Source: Thermovirga sp. (GTDB taxonomy: Bacteria > Synergistota > Synergistia > Synergistales > Thermovirgaceae). From it: a stretch of DNA of 64,000 nucleotides. The stretch covers positions 207,766-271,765 of the forward strand of contig NZ_JACDOB010000001.1 of the NCBI RefSeq assembly GCF_017656375.1, written 5' to 3'. Position numbers and translations under genes: made by a program. Under the pieces are notes generated by a model, which made no database searches, had not been told where the DNA came from, and saw nothing but the letters and a program-made list of their open reading frames with translations. This document shows, one piece after another, positions 18,578-26,897 of this stretch (within the stretch, counting starts at the first letter, position 1; each line of letters begins with the position of its first letter).

Positions 18578-18805
18578 AAAAAAAAGAGCCCGTCCCCTCA
18601 GGGACGAGCTCTTTTGCCCGCGGTACCACCCTTTTTGCCTTCTTGAGGCCCCTCACGGTCTCTTAAACCGTTTTGTCCCTACTTGGCCTAAGCCTTTCTT
18701 CGGGACCGGCTCCGGGGCTCTCTTCAGTTGGTTTCGCCAAGGAACGCTCTCAGCTTAAACATCCCCTCTCTGTTGACGAGCACCCAACCTACTCTTCCCC
18801 ATCAT
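18578..18805 (-). promoter_or_regulatory. T-box riboswitch leader of argG
   Basis: The T-box core AGGGTGGTACCGCG is at 18619-18632. It is followed by a competing terminator hairpin (18578-18613; arms AGAGCTCGTCCC and GGGACGGGCTCT) and eight Ts. Stem I is recognisable: AGAGTA at 18790-18795 forms the 5' side of the specifier loop, AGAGAGGGG near 18763-18770 is the distal motif, and CCAACT-GAA-GAG-A returns at 18719-18730. The specifier reads GAG by strict analogy with glycine T-boxes or AGA (Arg) if shifted by one base. The TGGT in the bulge predicts a tRNA ending in ACCA. Confidence 0.93.
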
Positions 18806-18842
18806 CACCGCATATTCCGGCATAGATGTACGAGAGTACAGG

Positions 18843-18870
18843 CGTCTTATTCGTCTAGCTCGTCTTATTC
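18843..18870 (-). repeat. Direct repeat in the argG leader
   Basis: The 10-mer GAATAAGACG occurs twice (18861-18870 and 18843-18852), offset by 18 bases, in the leader between the transcription start and stem I of the T-box. The GAATAA half resembles one half of known ArgR/AhrC boxes, but the two copies are in direct rather than inverted orientation. Confidence 0.5.
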
Positions 18871-18919
18871 GGTTCTGCCACATAACCAGCGCTCCTCTTT
18901 GATCTCTAAGATTGCGAAC

Positions 18920-18948
18920 ATTATACTGTGGGGTTTTACAAAAGTCAA
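18920..18948 (-). promoter_or_regulatory. Sigma70-type promoter for argG
   Basis: TTGACT (18943-18948), a 17-base spacer and a perfect TATAAT (18920-18925) on the minus strand. Transcription should start near 18913, giving a leader of roughly 370 bases before the argG ATG. The region 18542-18982 has no gene; it holds only this promoter, the leader and the T-box. Confidence 0.85.
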
Positions 18949-18982
18949 CAAAACACCCCGAAATTTTTATTCAAAAAAATCT

Positions 18983-19771
18983 TCAAAATTGTATCTTTAT
19001 TTCCTCTAGCCCTGCTCTTTTTAACTTCTCTATAGAGGGGTAATGAGTTAAATCCATATGAATAGGAGTCATTGACACAAATCCCTCTTTTACTGCCTCT
19101 ACATCTGCCCCTTCTTCAAGCTTATCCTCAACTCGGCCTGAAATCCAATAATACATATTTCCTTTGGGATCTTTGAGTTTGGTAACCTTCTCCTCATACA
19201 TTCTTATGCCCTTTTTGGTTACTCTGAACCCCTTTATTGCCTTAATTGGTAAATTGGGAACGTTAACATTAAGTAGTAAGCTATTGTAAAATCCCAAATT
19301 ACAAAATTTGTTTAATATAGCTATCACCGCTTTGGCAGCAGTCTCATATAAGTGGCCCATCTCAGTCGTTTCACAACACAAAGACACAGCAATAGCTGGC
19401 TTTCCCAAGAAATGGGCTTCCATAGCTGCCGACACCGTACCAGAATATGTAAGATCGTCTCCCAAATTAGGGCCTCTATTTATACCTGAAATAACCGCAT
19501 CGGCTTCAGGTATAATCTCCTCAATGCCTAACACCACACAATCTGAAGGCGTGCCATCACAAGCCCAAACTTTTACTTCACCAGGGTAAACCCCACTTTC
19601 AACATTCCAAAGTCTTAAAGGTTTAAATAGCGTAATGGCGTGCCCAATGCTGCTTCGCTCCCTATCGGGAGCCACTACCCACACTTTATGCCCTTCTGAT
19701 GCAAGATTACTCGCTAGAGTTATTAAGCCAGGGGCAAAAACTCCATCATCGTTTGTCAGTAATAGTTTCAT
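18983..19771 (-). CDS. surE: 5'/3'-nucleotidase SurE
   Basis: Metal-dependent survival protein that hydrolyses nucleoside monophosphates. The N-terminus KLLLTNDDGVFAPGL carries the metal-binding Asp pair, followed by VVAPDRERSS and, near residue 90, SGINRGPNLGDDLTYSGTV (metal-binding Asn). The start is the ATG at 19771, with CGGAG nine bases upstream; a TTG further upstream has no ribosome site. About 262 aa is normal. It is the last gene of a long minus-strand run beginning at hypA or earlier. Confidence 0.95.
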   Translation of the reverse strand: MKLLLTNDDGVFAPGLITLASNLASEGHKVWVVAPDRERSSIGHAITLFKPLRLWNVESGVYPGEVKVWACDGTPSDCVVLGIEEIIPEADAVISGINRGPNLGDDLTYSGTVSAAMEAHFLGKPAIAVSLCCETTEMGHLYETAAKAVIAILNKFCNLGFYNSLLLNVNVPNLPIKAIKGFRVTKKGIRMYEEKVTKLKDPKGNMYYWISGRVEDKLEEGADVEAVKEGFVSMTPIHMDLTHYPSIEKLKRAGLEEIKIQF

Positions 19772-19800
19772 ATTCTCATCTCCGCACTTCTCTGCCAATT

Positions 19801-20406
19801 TTAAAATATAATTCTCAACATTATGCTAACCAAGGGGCTCATTATGGCCTGGATTACCCCACTTACCACCAAAACTATGAGGATCAGAAAACTGTATCGC
19901 TCTAGCCAAAAATATTTACTTAACCACCTGGGTGGCAAGACCAAATACAAAAGCTTCGAACCATCAAGAGGGGGTATCGGAATTAAATTAAAAACTCCAA
20001 GCCCGAGATTTATTACAGCTAGTAATACAATGAACCTACCTAAAGCTGGATATAAAATCAACATCTTGCCGGGAATAACTCTAGCCAACAAGCCACAAAA
20101 AGAAGCAGTCAGGAAATTCCCTGCTACCCCAGCTATGGAGACCAAAGCTATATCTCTTTTAGGGTTTTTAAAATACCTTGTATCTATAGGCACCGGTTTA
20201 GCCCAGCCAAATCTAAAAAACAACAGCATCAGCGCTCCAATAGGGTCTAAATGTGCTAATGGATTAAGGGTCAACCTCCCCGCCCTCATAGCGGTAGGGT
20301 CACCTAACTTAAACGCCACATAACCGTGGCAAAATTCATGAAAAGTGATGGCCCATAATACTGCGGGAATACTCAAAATAAGATCTCCTAGTGCTGGAAA
20401 ATGCAT
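19801..20406 (-). CDS. Site-2 protease-like M50 metalloprotease (YwhC-type)
   Basis: Integral membrane protease, 201 aa. The zinc-binding HEFCH lies at residues 23-27 inside the first hydrophobic segment, and the second ligand region NLIPIPPLDGSKLL (about 140-153) contains the conserved Asp. GRLTLNPLAHLDPIGAL after the HExxH is typical of this compact bacterial branch without a PDZ domain. Several further hydrophobic helices follow. It lies 16 bases after the DHH-CBS-nucleotidyltransferase gene. The substrate is unknown. Confidence 0.85.
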   Translation of the reverse strand: MHFPALGDLILSIPAVLWAITFHEFCHGYVAFKLGDPTAMRAGRLTLNPLAHLDPIGALMLLFFRFGWAKPVPIDTRYFKNPKRDIALVSIAGVAGNFLTASFCGLLARVIPGKMLILYPALGRFIVLLAVINLGLGVFNLIPIPPLDGSKLLYLVLPPRWLSKYFWLERYSFLILIVLVVSGVIQAIMSPLVSIMLRIIF

Positions 20407-20421
20407 GATAACTTTACACCC

Positions 20422-23043
20422 CTACTTTCTATCTTTCTTAGGAAAATTTTTTAATACCCATTCTATCTCTTCTTCTCTAGTCTCTACCAAACCGTCAAGT
20501 CTCGCATTCCGCAAGGCCTTCAAGATATAACCAATCATAGGTCCTTCTTTGTATCCCATATCTAACATATCTCGCCCAATGAGCATGGGCTCTATCTTTC
20601 TAAGCCTTGTAAGATACAATAAAATTCGCCGCCTCACTCGCCACCTGTTGGTAGCAGCTGCCCAATATAAAGCCACAGCTGGATGTATTTTAGATAAATA
20701 TTCGTATATCCTTGAGTTAGGTTTCTCTCCCCTACCACCTAATATGTGCTCCGCAGACCCCATCTCATCTATACTCTCAACAACTATAGATCTTTCTTTA
20801 TCTGAAACATGGAGCCTATCCAAAACAGAAAGCATTCCTTCTCTATGAGATTCAGAAACTAATGCGCTCAAATAGGGCAACCACTCAGTTTCCGTCATGT
20901 CAGGCAAATCCCTGCTAAGCCGTCGCCTGAAAAAGCTTATCCTTCTCATTATCTTTATGGTTTCCTTACCAGGATTTAAGCCGGGAAACAAAGTCCGCCA
21001 CAAACCTAGTTGTGCGCATCTTTTAACCATTTTGTAGGGAGAGCCTTCTTTAAAAATTAATTCTAGTTCGCTTCGGAGCCTTACCCCTGAAAGGAGCGAC
21101 ACCAAACCACCTTTTATACAATTGATCATTAGCCTATACGTGTTTTCTTCTATGTCAAATTCTAAACGCTGCTCAAGCCTGATCCCCCTAATCACCCTGG
21201 TTGGGTCTTCTACAAAACTCAGATTATGTAGCACTCTCAAAACTTTTTTCTTCAAGTCCTGTCTTCCACCAAAATAATCTACTAAGGTGCCCCAAGTAGA
21301 CCTGTTTATAGAAACAGCCATAGCATTAACAGTATAGTCCCTTCTGTAAAGATCGTGTTTCAACGAGTCACTTGATACCGAAGGCTGAGCTACTGGATAT
21401 TCATAAAACTCTCTTCTAGCTGTAGCCACATCAACTTTTTTCCCACTGGGGAATACTATCGTGCCTGTTCTAAATTTCTTGTGGGTAGCTACACGGCAAC
21501 CATCTTTTTCCCAAGATCTAATAAACTCAAGAGCATCTCCCTCTACCACAATATCTAAATCTTCATTTTCCCTCCCCAGCAATAAATCCCTAACAAAGCC
21601 CCCAACTATAAATGCCTTAAGCCCCATTTCCTCGGCTCGCCGTCCCAGTTTTGCAAGAAGTCCTAGAACCCATGGTTTTAGCCTTCGGGCCATTATATCG
21701 GATACATTTTCAGTCCAAGGCATTTCTTCCGCAAGAGGACGCTTTTCACTAGGCAGCGATCTAGGATAAAGAGCTCTTAAAATGTCTGTCCTTGTCACTA
21801 TACCCACTAGCACATCATTTTCTAGAACAGGCAGTCGCCCAATATTGCGCATCACCATAATTCTATGGGCTTCAGCTACTGAAACTGCAGGAGATATAGA
21901 TACTGGCCTTTCTGTCATAAAATCTTTTACTGGTGCTTTCCCAAGTCCATGTATCGTCGCCTTATCTAAATCTTTCCTTGTTATTATCCCCTTCAGTTTG
22001 CCATTATCTGCCACCGGTAAGGCAGCATGGCCATAGCGAATCATAACTTTATACGCGTCTTCTATCAAAATCAAGGGATCTACTGCCATGACAGGACTGG
22101 TCATTATATCGCCTATGGTAACACTTGGCTCTATTGCCCTTTCCAACATTTTCTCCAAGTCATTGATAATCTTTTCAGGATTGCCTTCCGCCAAGGTTAG
22201 CGAAGCCGCTTGAGGATGCCCTCCACCGCCTAGAGGCGCTAGAAATCTAGCAACATCCATAACTTCCTCTCTACTCCTTGCGACTACATAGACGTGTTTT
22301 CCCATTTTGACTGCAGCTATAGCAACGTCCGCCTCGAAATAATCTCTAAGTCTATGAACAAAAAGAGATAAGCCTTCAACATATTGCTCAAAAGTCAAAG
22401 TAGAAAGGACAACCCTTGCCCCATTTATTAGCTTCTCTCTGGCATTTTCTATTAACTTGTCCTGTATTCGCCGTTCCACAGGGTCTAGTGAAAGCTCTAT
22501 ATAAAACGGTATAGAAGTCAAGTCCGCTCCCATTTCTTTAAGAGCTATAACCGCTTGAATATCCCTACTAGTAGTAGATCCAAAAGTTAGTGCTCCGGTA
22601 TCCTCATATATACCCATCGCAAACAGGGTAGCTTCGTGTGGCGAAATAGAGATTTTCTCAGAAAGGAGCCTCTCCACCATCAAAGTAGTAGCTGCCCCCA
22701 ACGGCTCTATCAACGAAAAATCAGATGGTATATCGTCAATAACAGGAGGATGGTGGTCATAAACATGAACTGTAATTCCTGGCTTCTCTAGAAGTTTAGC
22801 GAATTGGCCTATACGATTAGGGGATCTGGCGTCTACGACCACCAAAGAGGTAATGGAGTCAAACTCCACTTGCCTAGGTGTGAGAACCTCCCATCGCCCG
22901 GCGTTTTTCATCAAGAATTCTCTTACGTTTCTGCCTGCTGAGCCAGAGAAACAAAGGACTCCACCACCATATAACTTACTTGCTGCCACCATACTAGCCA
23001 AGGAGTCAAAATCCGCTCCTATATGTGTAGTTATAACCCTCAA
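20422..23043 (-). CDS. DHH-CBS-tRNA nucleotidyltransferase fusion protein (CCA/A-adding type)
   Basis: An 873-residue three-part protein. The N-terminal third is a DHH/DHHA1 phosphoesterase unit (HIGADFDSLAS near 7, DARSP near 71, DHHPP near 96, GGGGHPQAAS near 275). Two CBS domains follow (about 310-425). The C-terminal half is a class II nucleotidyltransferase (GGFVRDLLLG with EDLDIVVEGD, then RRDYTVNAMA and EDPTRVIRGIR). The TTG start overlaps the stop of the coaE-cutA gene in TTGA, with GGAGGAA eight bases upstream. Similar fusions occur in Aquificae and relatives as A-adding enzymes. All four tRNA genes in the window already encode CCA, so a repair role is likely here; that part is inference. 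Confidence 0.88.
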   Translation of the reverse strand: MRVITTHIGADFDSLASMVAASKLYGGGVLCFSGSAGRNVREFLMKNAGRWEVLTPRQVEFDSITSLVVVDARSPNRIGQFAKLLEKPGITVHVYDHHPPVIDDIPSDFSLIEPLGAATTLMVERLLSEKISISPHEATLFAMGIYEDTGALTFGSTTSRDIQAVIALKEMGADLTSIPFYIELSLDPVERRIQDKLIENAREKLINGARVVLSTLTFEQYVEGLSLFVHRLRDYFEADVAIAAVKMGKHVYVVARSREEVMDVARFLAPLGGGGHPQAASLTLAEGNPEKIINDLEKMLERAIEPSVTIGDIMTSPVMAVDPLILIEDAYKVMIRYGHAALPVADNGKLKGIITRKDLDKATIHGLGKAPVKDFMTERPVSISPAVSVAEAHRIMVMRNIGRLPVLENDVLVGIVTRTDILRALYPRSLPSEKRPLAEEMPWTENVSDIMARRLKPWVLGLLAKLGRRAEEMGLKAFIVGGFVRDLLLGRENEDLDIVVEGDALEFIRSWEKDGCRVATHKKFRTGTIVFPSGKKVDVATARREFYEYPVAQPSVSSDSLKHDLYRRDYTVNAMAVSINRSTWGTLVDYFGGRQDLKKKVLRVLHNLSFVEDPTRVIRGIRLEQRLEFDIEENTYRLMINCIKGGLVSLLSGVRLRSELELIFKEGSPYKMVKRCAQLGLWRTLFPGLNPGKETIKIMRRISFFRRRLSRDLPDMTETEWLPYLSALVSESHREGMLSVLDRLHVSDKERSIVVESIDEMGSAEHILGGRGEKPNSRIYEYLSKIHPAVALYWAAATNRWRVRRRILLYLTRLRKIEPMLIGRDMLDMGYKEGPMIGYILKALRNARLDGLVETREEEIEWVLKNFPKKDRK

Positions 23044-23930
23044 CTATCACATTCCTCCAATATCCACTTTCTTACTTCAAGTGATGCTTTTTTCATCCTT
23101 TGTGCCGTAATAACTGGAAGGTCATAGCTATGAGCTTCTCTTACAACCCTTTCTATTTGAGGGAATAGATTCTCAACACTTTTGAAAATAACCAGATATT
23201 CCTGATCGCTTTCAAGGTTGCCAAGCCAAAGATATCGTGAGTCAACGCCAACAATGTTGGTACAGGCGACAAGACGCTTCTCTAGCAAAAATCTGGCTAT
23301 ACGCTCTGCCTCATCGAAAGATCCGCAGGTAAAAAATCCCTCTATACAACATGATATCCTCTTCAAAAAATCTAAAAGCCTACAAACTTCTCCTCTCAAC
23401 TCATTTAATCCCTTATCATTCATTATTACCCAATCTGCAGCTTTACGTTTAGTTTCTTGGGGAATCAACCATCTCTCACGCCTGAAAAGTTCATATTCAT
23501 TCCACCCTCTACTTTTGTTTCTGTTTACTCTCTGAGCTAATGGAGAACTTACATAAACAGTAAAATCTACCCACCATGGGACACCGTTCTCAAATAAAAG
23601 AGGGATCTCCGCCACAATTAAACCCTCACTAAACAAAACTTTTGCTTCCATCTGTGCTCTGACCCTAGGATGGATTAAACCGCACAACCATCTATATTCC
23701 TTCTCATCCTCAAAAACGATATCTGATATCTTCCCAGGAAGAGGGGGCCCTTCATCGGAAAAAATGACATCTCCCCATCTATCTTTAACAGCCTTCAGGA
23801 TACTCTCATCTTTCCAAATCTCAGAAACTATCTTATCTGCATTTATAATTGAAGCCCCAAATTCGGATAACATAGAGGCTACAGTTGACTTACCAGCCCC
23901 AACGTCGCCTGTCAAACCCACCACGAACAT
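23040..23930 (-). CDS. coaE: Dephospho-CoA kinase fused to a CutA1 domain
   Basis: Residues 1-190 form dephospho-CoA kinase, the last step of CoA synthesis: the P-loop GDVGAGKS (8-15), NADKIV (30-35), HPRV (87-90) and a lid region rich in Arg are intact. Residues 193-296 form a CutA1-like domain (FFTCGSFDEAERIARFLLE, VACTNIVGVDSRYLW, then AHSYDLPVI), a trimeric fold linked to divalent-metal tolerance. No stop or frameshift separates them and there is hardly any linker. GAGAGGAGGT precedes the ATG. The gene overlaps the helicase gene upstream by 41 bases and the nucleotidyltransferase downstream by four. Confidence 0.9.
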   Translation of the reverse strand: MFVVGLTGDVGAGKSTVASMLSEFGASIINADKIVSEIWKDESILKAVKDRWGDVIFSDEGPPLPGKISDIVFEDEKEYRWLCGLIHPRVRAQMEAKVLFSEGLIVAEIPLLFENGVPWWVDFTVYVSSPLAQRVNRNKSRGWNEYELFRRERWLIPQETKRKAADWVIMNDKGLNELRGEVCRLLDFLKRISCCIEGFFTCGSFDEAERIARFLLEKRLVACTNIVGVDSRYLWLGNLESDQEYLVIFKSVENLFPQIERVVREAHSYDLPVITAQRMKKASLEVRKWILEECDS

Positions 23931-25869
23931 CAGGGTAGACCTCCTCTCCCTGGTCCTTCGTCTCCTTCAGATTATCTGGGATCTCCCACAAAAACCTAGA
24001 AAATCCATTTCTTGAAACTGTACCAAAAAGAACTCGGCTTCTGGCCGCTGTCAGGTATAGTTTCTCCTCTGCTCTGGTCATTCCTACATAGCAAAGCCTT
24101 CTCTCTTCTTCCAACAGATCTCTCACATCAACACACTTATAATGAGGGAATATAGATTCCTCCATGCCTACTAAAAACACCACAGGAAATTCCAACCCCT
24201 TACCGGCATGCAAACTCAACATATTCACTTTATCTGGACTCGCTTCTTTTGAAACGTCCATATCCGTCAGGAGAGTTATTCCTGCCAACATAGATTCCAA
24301 ACCTTCACTGGTATCAGCTACAGATACAAGTTCGTATATGTTCTCTATCCTCTCCTGTCTTTTTTCATGCGTTTCTCCCTCAAATGTTTTTTCGTACCCC
24401 ATTTCCTTCAAAATATAATTTATAATGCTAGGGATATCATCTTTAATACGCCACAAATGCAACATATCCTTAGCAAACGACTTAACCCCTTGAGAAGCTT
24501 TTCCACCAAGATTTGCTCCACTCCTGCTTAAATCTTCCCACAACATCTCTGGCTCCATATACCCTATGCTGTTAACATAAGAGAGCAATTTTTCCATACT
24601 TTTGGGACCTAATCCTCTAGTGGGCACATTACCCACTCTTCGTAAGGAAACAGCATCTAGGGGATTAACTATAAGACGCATATAAGCCAAAACATCTTTT
24701 ACTTCCTTTCGCTCATAAAAAGCAGTCCCTTTCAAAATGTTGTAAGGCACTCCATTCCTCAAAAAATGTTCTTCATAAAGTCGGCTCATGGCATTTACTC
24801 TGTAGAGCACAGCCATCTCGTTCCATCTATAGCCTTGAGATCTCAGTCTCAAAATTTCTTCCGTCACAAAGGCAGCCTCTTCGTGCTCGTTACGAGCCAA
24901 GAAAACCAAGACAGGATCCCCTTCTTCCCTGTCAGTCCAAAGGGCCTTATCGGGTCTTTGTAAATTATTTCTAATAACCGCATTTGCGGCCTCTAAGATG
25001 GTTTTCGTAGATCTATAGTTTCTTTGAAGCATGAACACTTTAGAACCCGGAAAGTCCTTTTCAAAGTTCAATATCATCCTCATATCAGCCCCACGCCAAC
25101 CGTAAATGGACTGATCTGGATCTCCAACTACCATAATTTTGCTTTCTTTGCCCTTTAGGGCTTTTAGCATTAGGTATTGAAGCTTGTTAACATCTTGATA
25201 TTCATCGACCAATATCCAAGAATAACGGCTTTGTTCCCTTACCTTGAGGTCTTTATCCTTATATAGCAACTTCAACGGCAATACCAGAAGATCATCAAAA
25301 TCAATAGCTCCCTGATTGCTTAGGTGCTCTTCATATTTTTCCATAATTACATCTAAAGGGCTTGCTAGCTTCCTATAATCGTAATATGGTGGCACAATAT
25401 CGGTCTTACTCTTTGATATTTCTTCCATAACCCAACTAGGTTCAAACTTTTTAGGGTCCAAATTAGCTTCTTTTATGATGGACTTGAGTAATGATTTAGA
25501 ATCTTGCCTGTCAAAGATTGTTTTCGCTTTTCTTCCTAATAATTCCTCAGCTCTTTTGGCGTTTCGCATAAGAAAGCGCAAACCGAAAGAGTGAAATGTA
25601 GAAACCTCAAGAGACGATCCCATATCCCCGATAAGAGTTTGCACCCTTTGCCTCATCTCTCTTGCCGCTTTATTGGTGAAAGTGACTGCTAAAATTCTAG
25701 ATGGATGTATGCCTTTTTCAGCTACCAGATACGCAAATTTGTGGGCTAAAACCCTGGTCTTGCCGCTACCAGCCCCCGCAAGTATTAACATAGAGCCATC
25801 TGTGTAACTAACTGCTTCAGCTTGTTCTTTGTTCAAAGATTTGAGGAGATCTGAAACTGCCATTTTCAT
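23890..25869 (-). CDS. UvrD/PcrA-type superfamily 1A DNA helicase
   Basis: ATP-dependent 3'-5' helicase, about 659 aa. Motifs in order: LNKEQAEAV (Q motif), ILAGAGSGKTRVL (Walker A), VTFTNKAAREM (Ia), DEYQDVN (Walker B), VGDPDQSIYGWRGA (III), LQRNYRST (IV), VNMLSLHAGKGLEF (V) and VGMTRAEEKL (VI). The ATG at 25869 forms an ATGA overlap with the hypB stop, so translation is coupled. The C-terminal tail after motif VI is short. PcrA or UvrD roles in repair or replication are both possible; the name is left open. Confidence 0.92.
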   Translation of the reverse strand: MKMAVSDLLKSLNKEQAEAVSYTDGSMLILAGAGSGKTRVLAHKFAYLVAEKGIHPSRILAVTFTNKAAREMRQRVQTLIGDMGSSLEVSTFHSFGLRFLMRNAKRAEELLGRKAKTIFDRQDSKSLLKSIIKEANLDPKKFEPSWVMEEISKSKTDIVPPYYDYRKLASPLDVIMEKYEEHLSNQGAIDFDDLLVLPLKLLYKDKDLKVREQSRYSWILVDEYQDVNKLQYLMLKALKGKESKIMVVGDPDQSIYGWRGADMRMILNFEKDFPGSKVFMLQRNYRSTKTILEAANAVIRNNLQRPDKALWTDREEGDPVLVFLARNEHEEAAFVTEEILRLRSQGYRWNEMAVLYRVNAMSRLYEEHFLRNGVPYNILKGTAFYERKEVKDVLAYMRLIVNPLDAVSLRRVGNVPTRGLGPKSMEKLLSYVNSIGYMEPEMLWEDLSRSGANLGGKASQGVKSFAKDMLHLWRIKDDIPSIINYILKEMGYEKTFEGETHEKRQERIENIYELVSVADTSEGLESMLAGITLLTDMDVSKEASPDKVNMLSLHAGKGLEFPVVFLVGMEESIFPHYKCVDVRDLLEEERRLCYVGMTRAEEKLYLTAARSRVLFGTVSRNGFSRFLWEIPDNLKETKDQGEEVYPDVRGGFDRRRWGW

Positions 25870-26522
25870 CTTCTCTTTTCCACCAACCATTTTTCTAAAA
25901 TTTCAAACCATGCATCCATACCTTTCCCCACCGGAGACGCAACTTCTAGCTGAGCAGCATGAGGATTCAGTTTTTTTACATCCCCCCAAAAAAGCTCCTT
26001 ATCAAAATTAAAATGTTCTAAAAAGTCTACCTTAGTCAAAAGAACTACTCCAGCTCTGAAAAACAAATGGGGGTACTTAAGAGGCTTATCTGGTCCTTCT
26101 GGTACGCTGCACACTGCAACCTTGTAATCCTCTCCAAGATCAAACTCTGCTGGACACACGAGGTTGCCAACATTTTCTACGAAAATAATATCCAATTCTT
26201 CCATAGGCAGATCTTGGAGGGCTTTCCACACTAAATGAGCTTCCAAGTGGCAACCCCCTTGGGTATTAATCTGAATAACCGGCGTACCTGTTTTAGATAT
26301 CCTTTCCGCATCCCTTGAAGTCGCCACATCCCCTTCTATTACAGCAGCCTTGAAAGGTAATGATTTTAAGGTCGCTTCAAGCAAAGTTGTCTTCCCCGCT
26401 CCTGGGGAACCTATTATATTCAGCATCAATATACCTTTATCTTTAAACATTTCGCGTATCTTGAATGCATATTGTTCATCTGCAGCAAAAACAGATTTTC
26501 TTACGCTAACTTTCCGTGACAT
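25866..26522 (-). CDS. hypB: Hydrogenase nickel incorporation GTPase HypB
   Basis: SIMIBI GTPase that drives nickel insertion into NiFe-hydrogenase large subunits with HypA. The P-loop GSPGAGKT is at residues 38-45, with EGDVAT and the IQINTQGGCHLEAH metal-site block (Cys/His) after it. LLTKVDFL supplies the guanine-specificity motif. There is no N-terminal His-rich stretch or CXXCGC-type Cys cluster. GGAGG precedes the ATG, and the gene overlaps hypA by 17 bases. A client in this window is MbhL, 26 kb away. Confidence 0.95.
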   Translation of the reverse strand: MSRKVSVRKSVFAADEQYAFKIREMFKDKGILMLNIIGSPGAGKTTLLEATLKSLPFKAAVIEGDVATSRDAERISKTGTPVIQINTQGGCHLEAHLVWKALQDLPMEELDIIFVENVGNLVCPAEFDLGEDYKVAVCSVPEGPDKPLKYPHLFFRAGVVLLTKVDFLEHFNFDKELFWGDVKKLNPHAAQLEVASPVGKGMDAWFEILEKWLVEKRR

Positions 26523-26874
26523 CAGTATCCTCCACCTCCAACGATTCTATTTCTAACTCCATACCACTTAAAAGCTCCACATCAATACTTCCACACTTCT
26601 CACAAAGACCACCGTTTGTTGCTCTTTCTTCATCCCACTCGTTACCACAAGCCTTACATCTCCATTTTATAGGAACGATATCCAATTCTAACTTCGCCCC
26701 ATCCAGGAAAGTACCTTCCGTAGACACTTCAAAAGCAAAAGTCATGACTTCTGGAATAACTTGCCTCATGGCTCCCACTTTCAGGTTAACTTTTAAAACC
26801 TTTCCCCACTTGTTCAATTCATTTTGCTTTTCAAGCTCCTCAATTAAAGCTTCTATCAGAGATAACTCATGCAT
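26506..26874 (-). CDS. hypA: Hydrogenase nickel chaperone HypA
   Basis: Delivers nickel to the NiFe-hydrogenase large subunit. The N-terminal MHELS gives the nickel ligand His2, and the zinc site has four cysteines in two CxxC pairs (73/76 and 91/94). The 122 aa length is normal. AGGAAGG lies upstream of the ATG. It overlaps hypB. Other hyp genes (hypC, D, E, F) are not in this window and must lie elsewhere if maturation is to be complete. Confidence 0.95.
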   Translation of the reverse strand: MHELSLIEALIEELEKQNELNKWGKVLKVNLKVGAMRQVIPEVMTFAFEVSTEGTFLDGAKLELDIVPIKWRCKACGNEWDEERATNGGLCEKCGSIDVELLSGMELEIESLEVEDTDVTES

Positions 26875-26897
26875 TGGCCTATCCCTTCCTATTTAGT

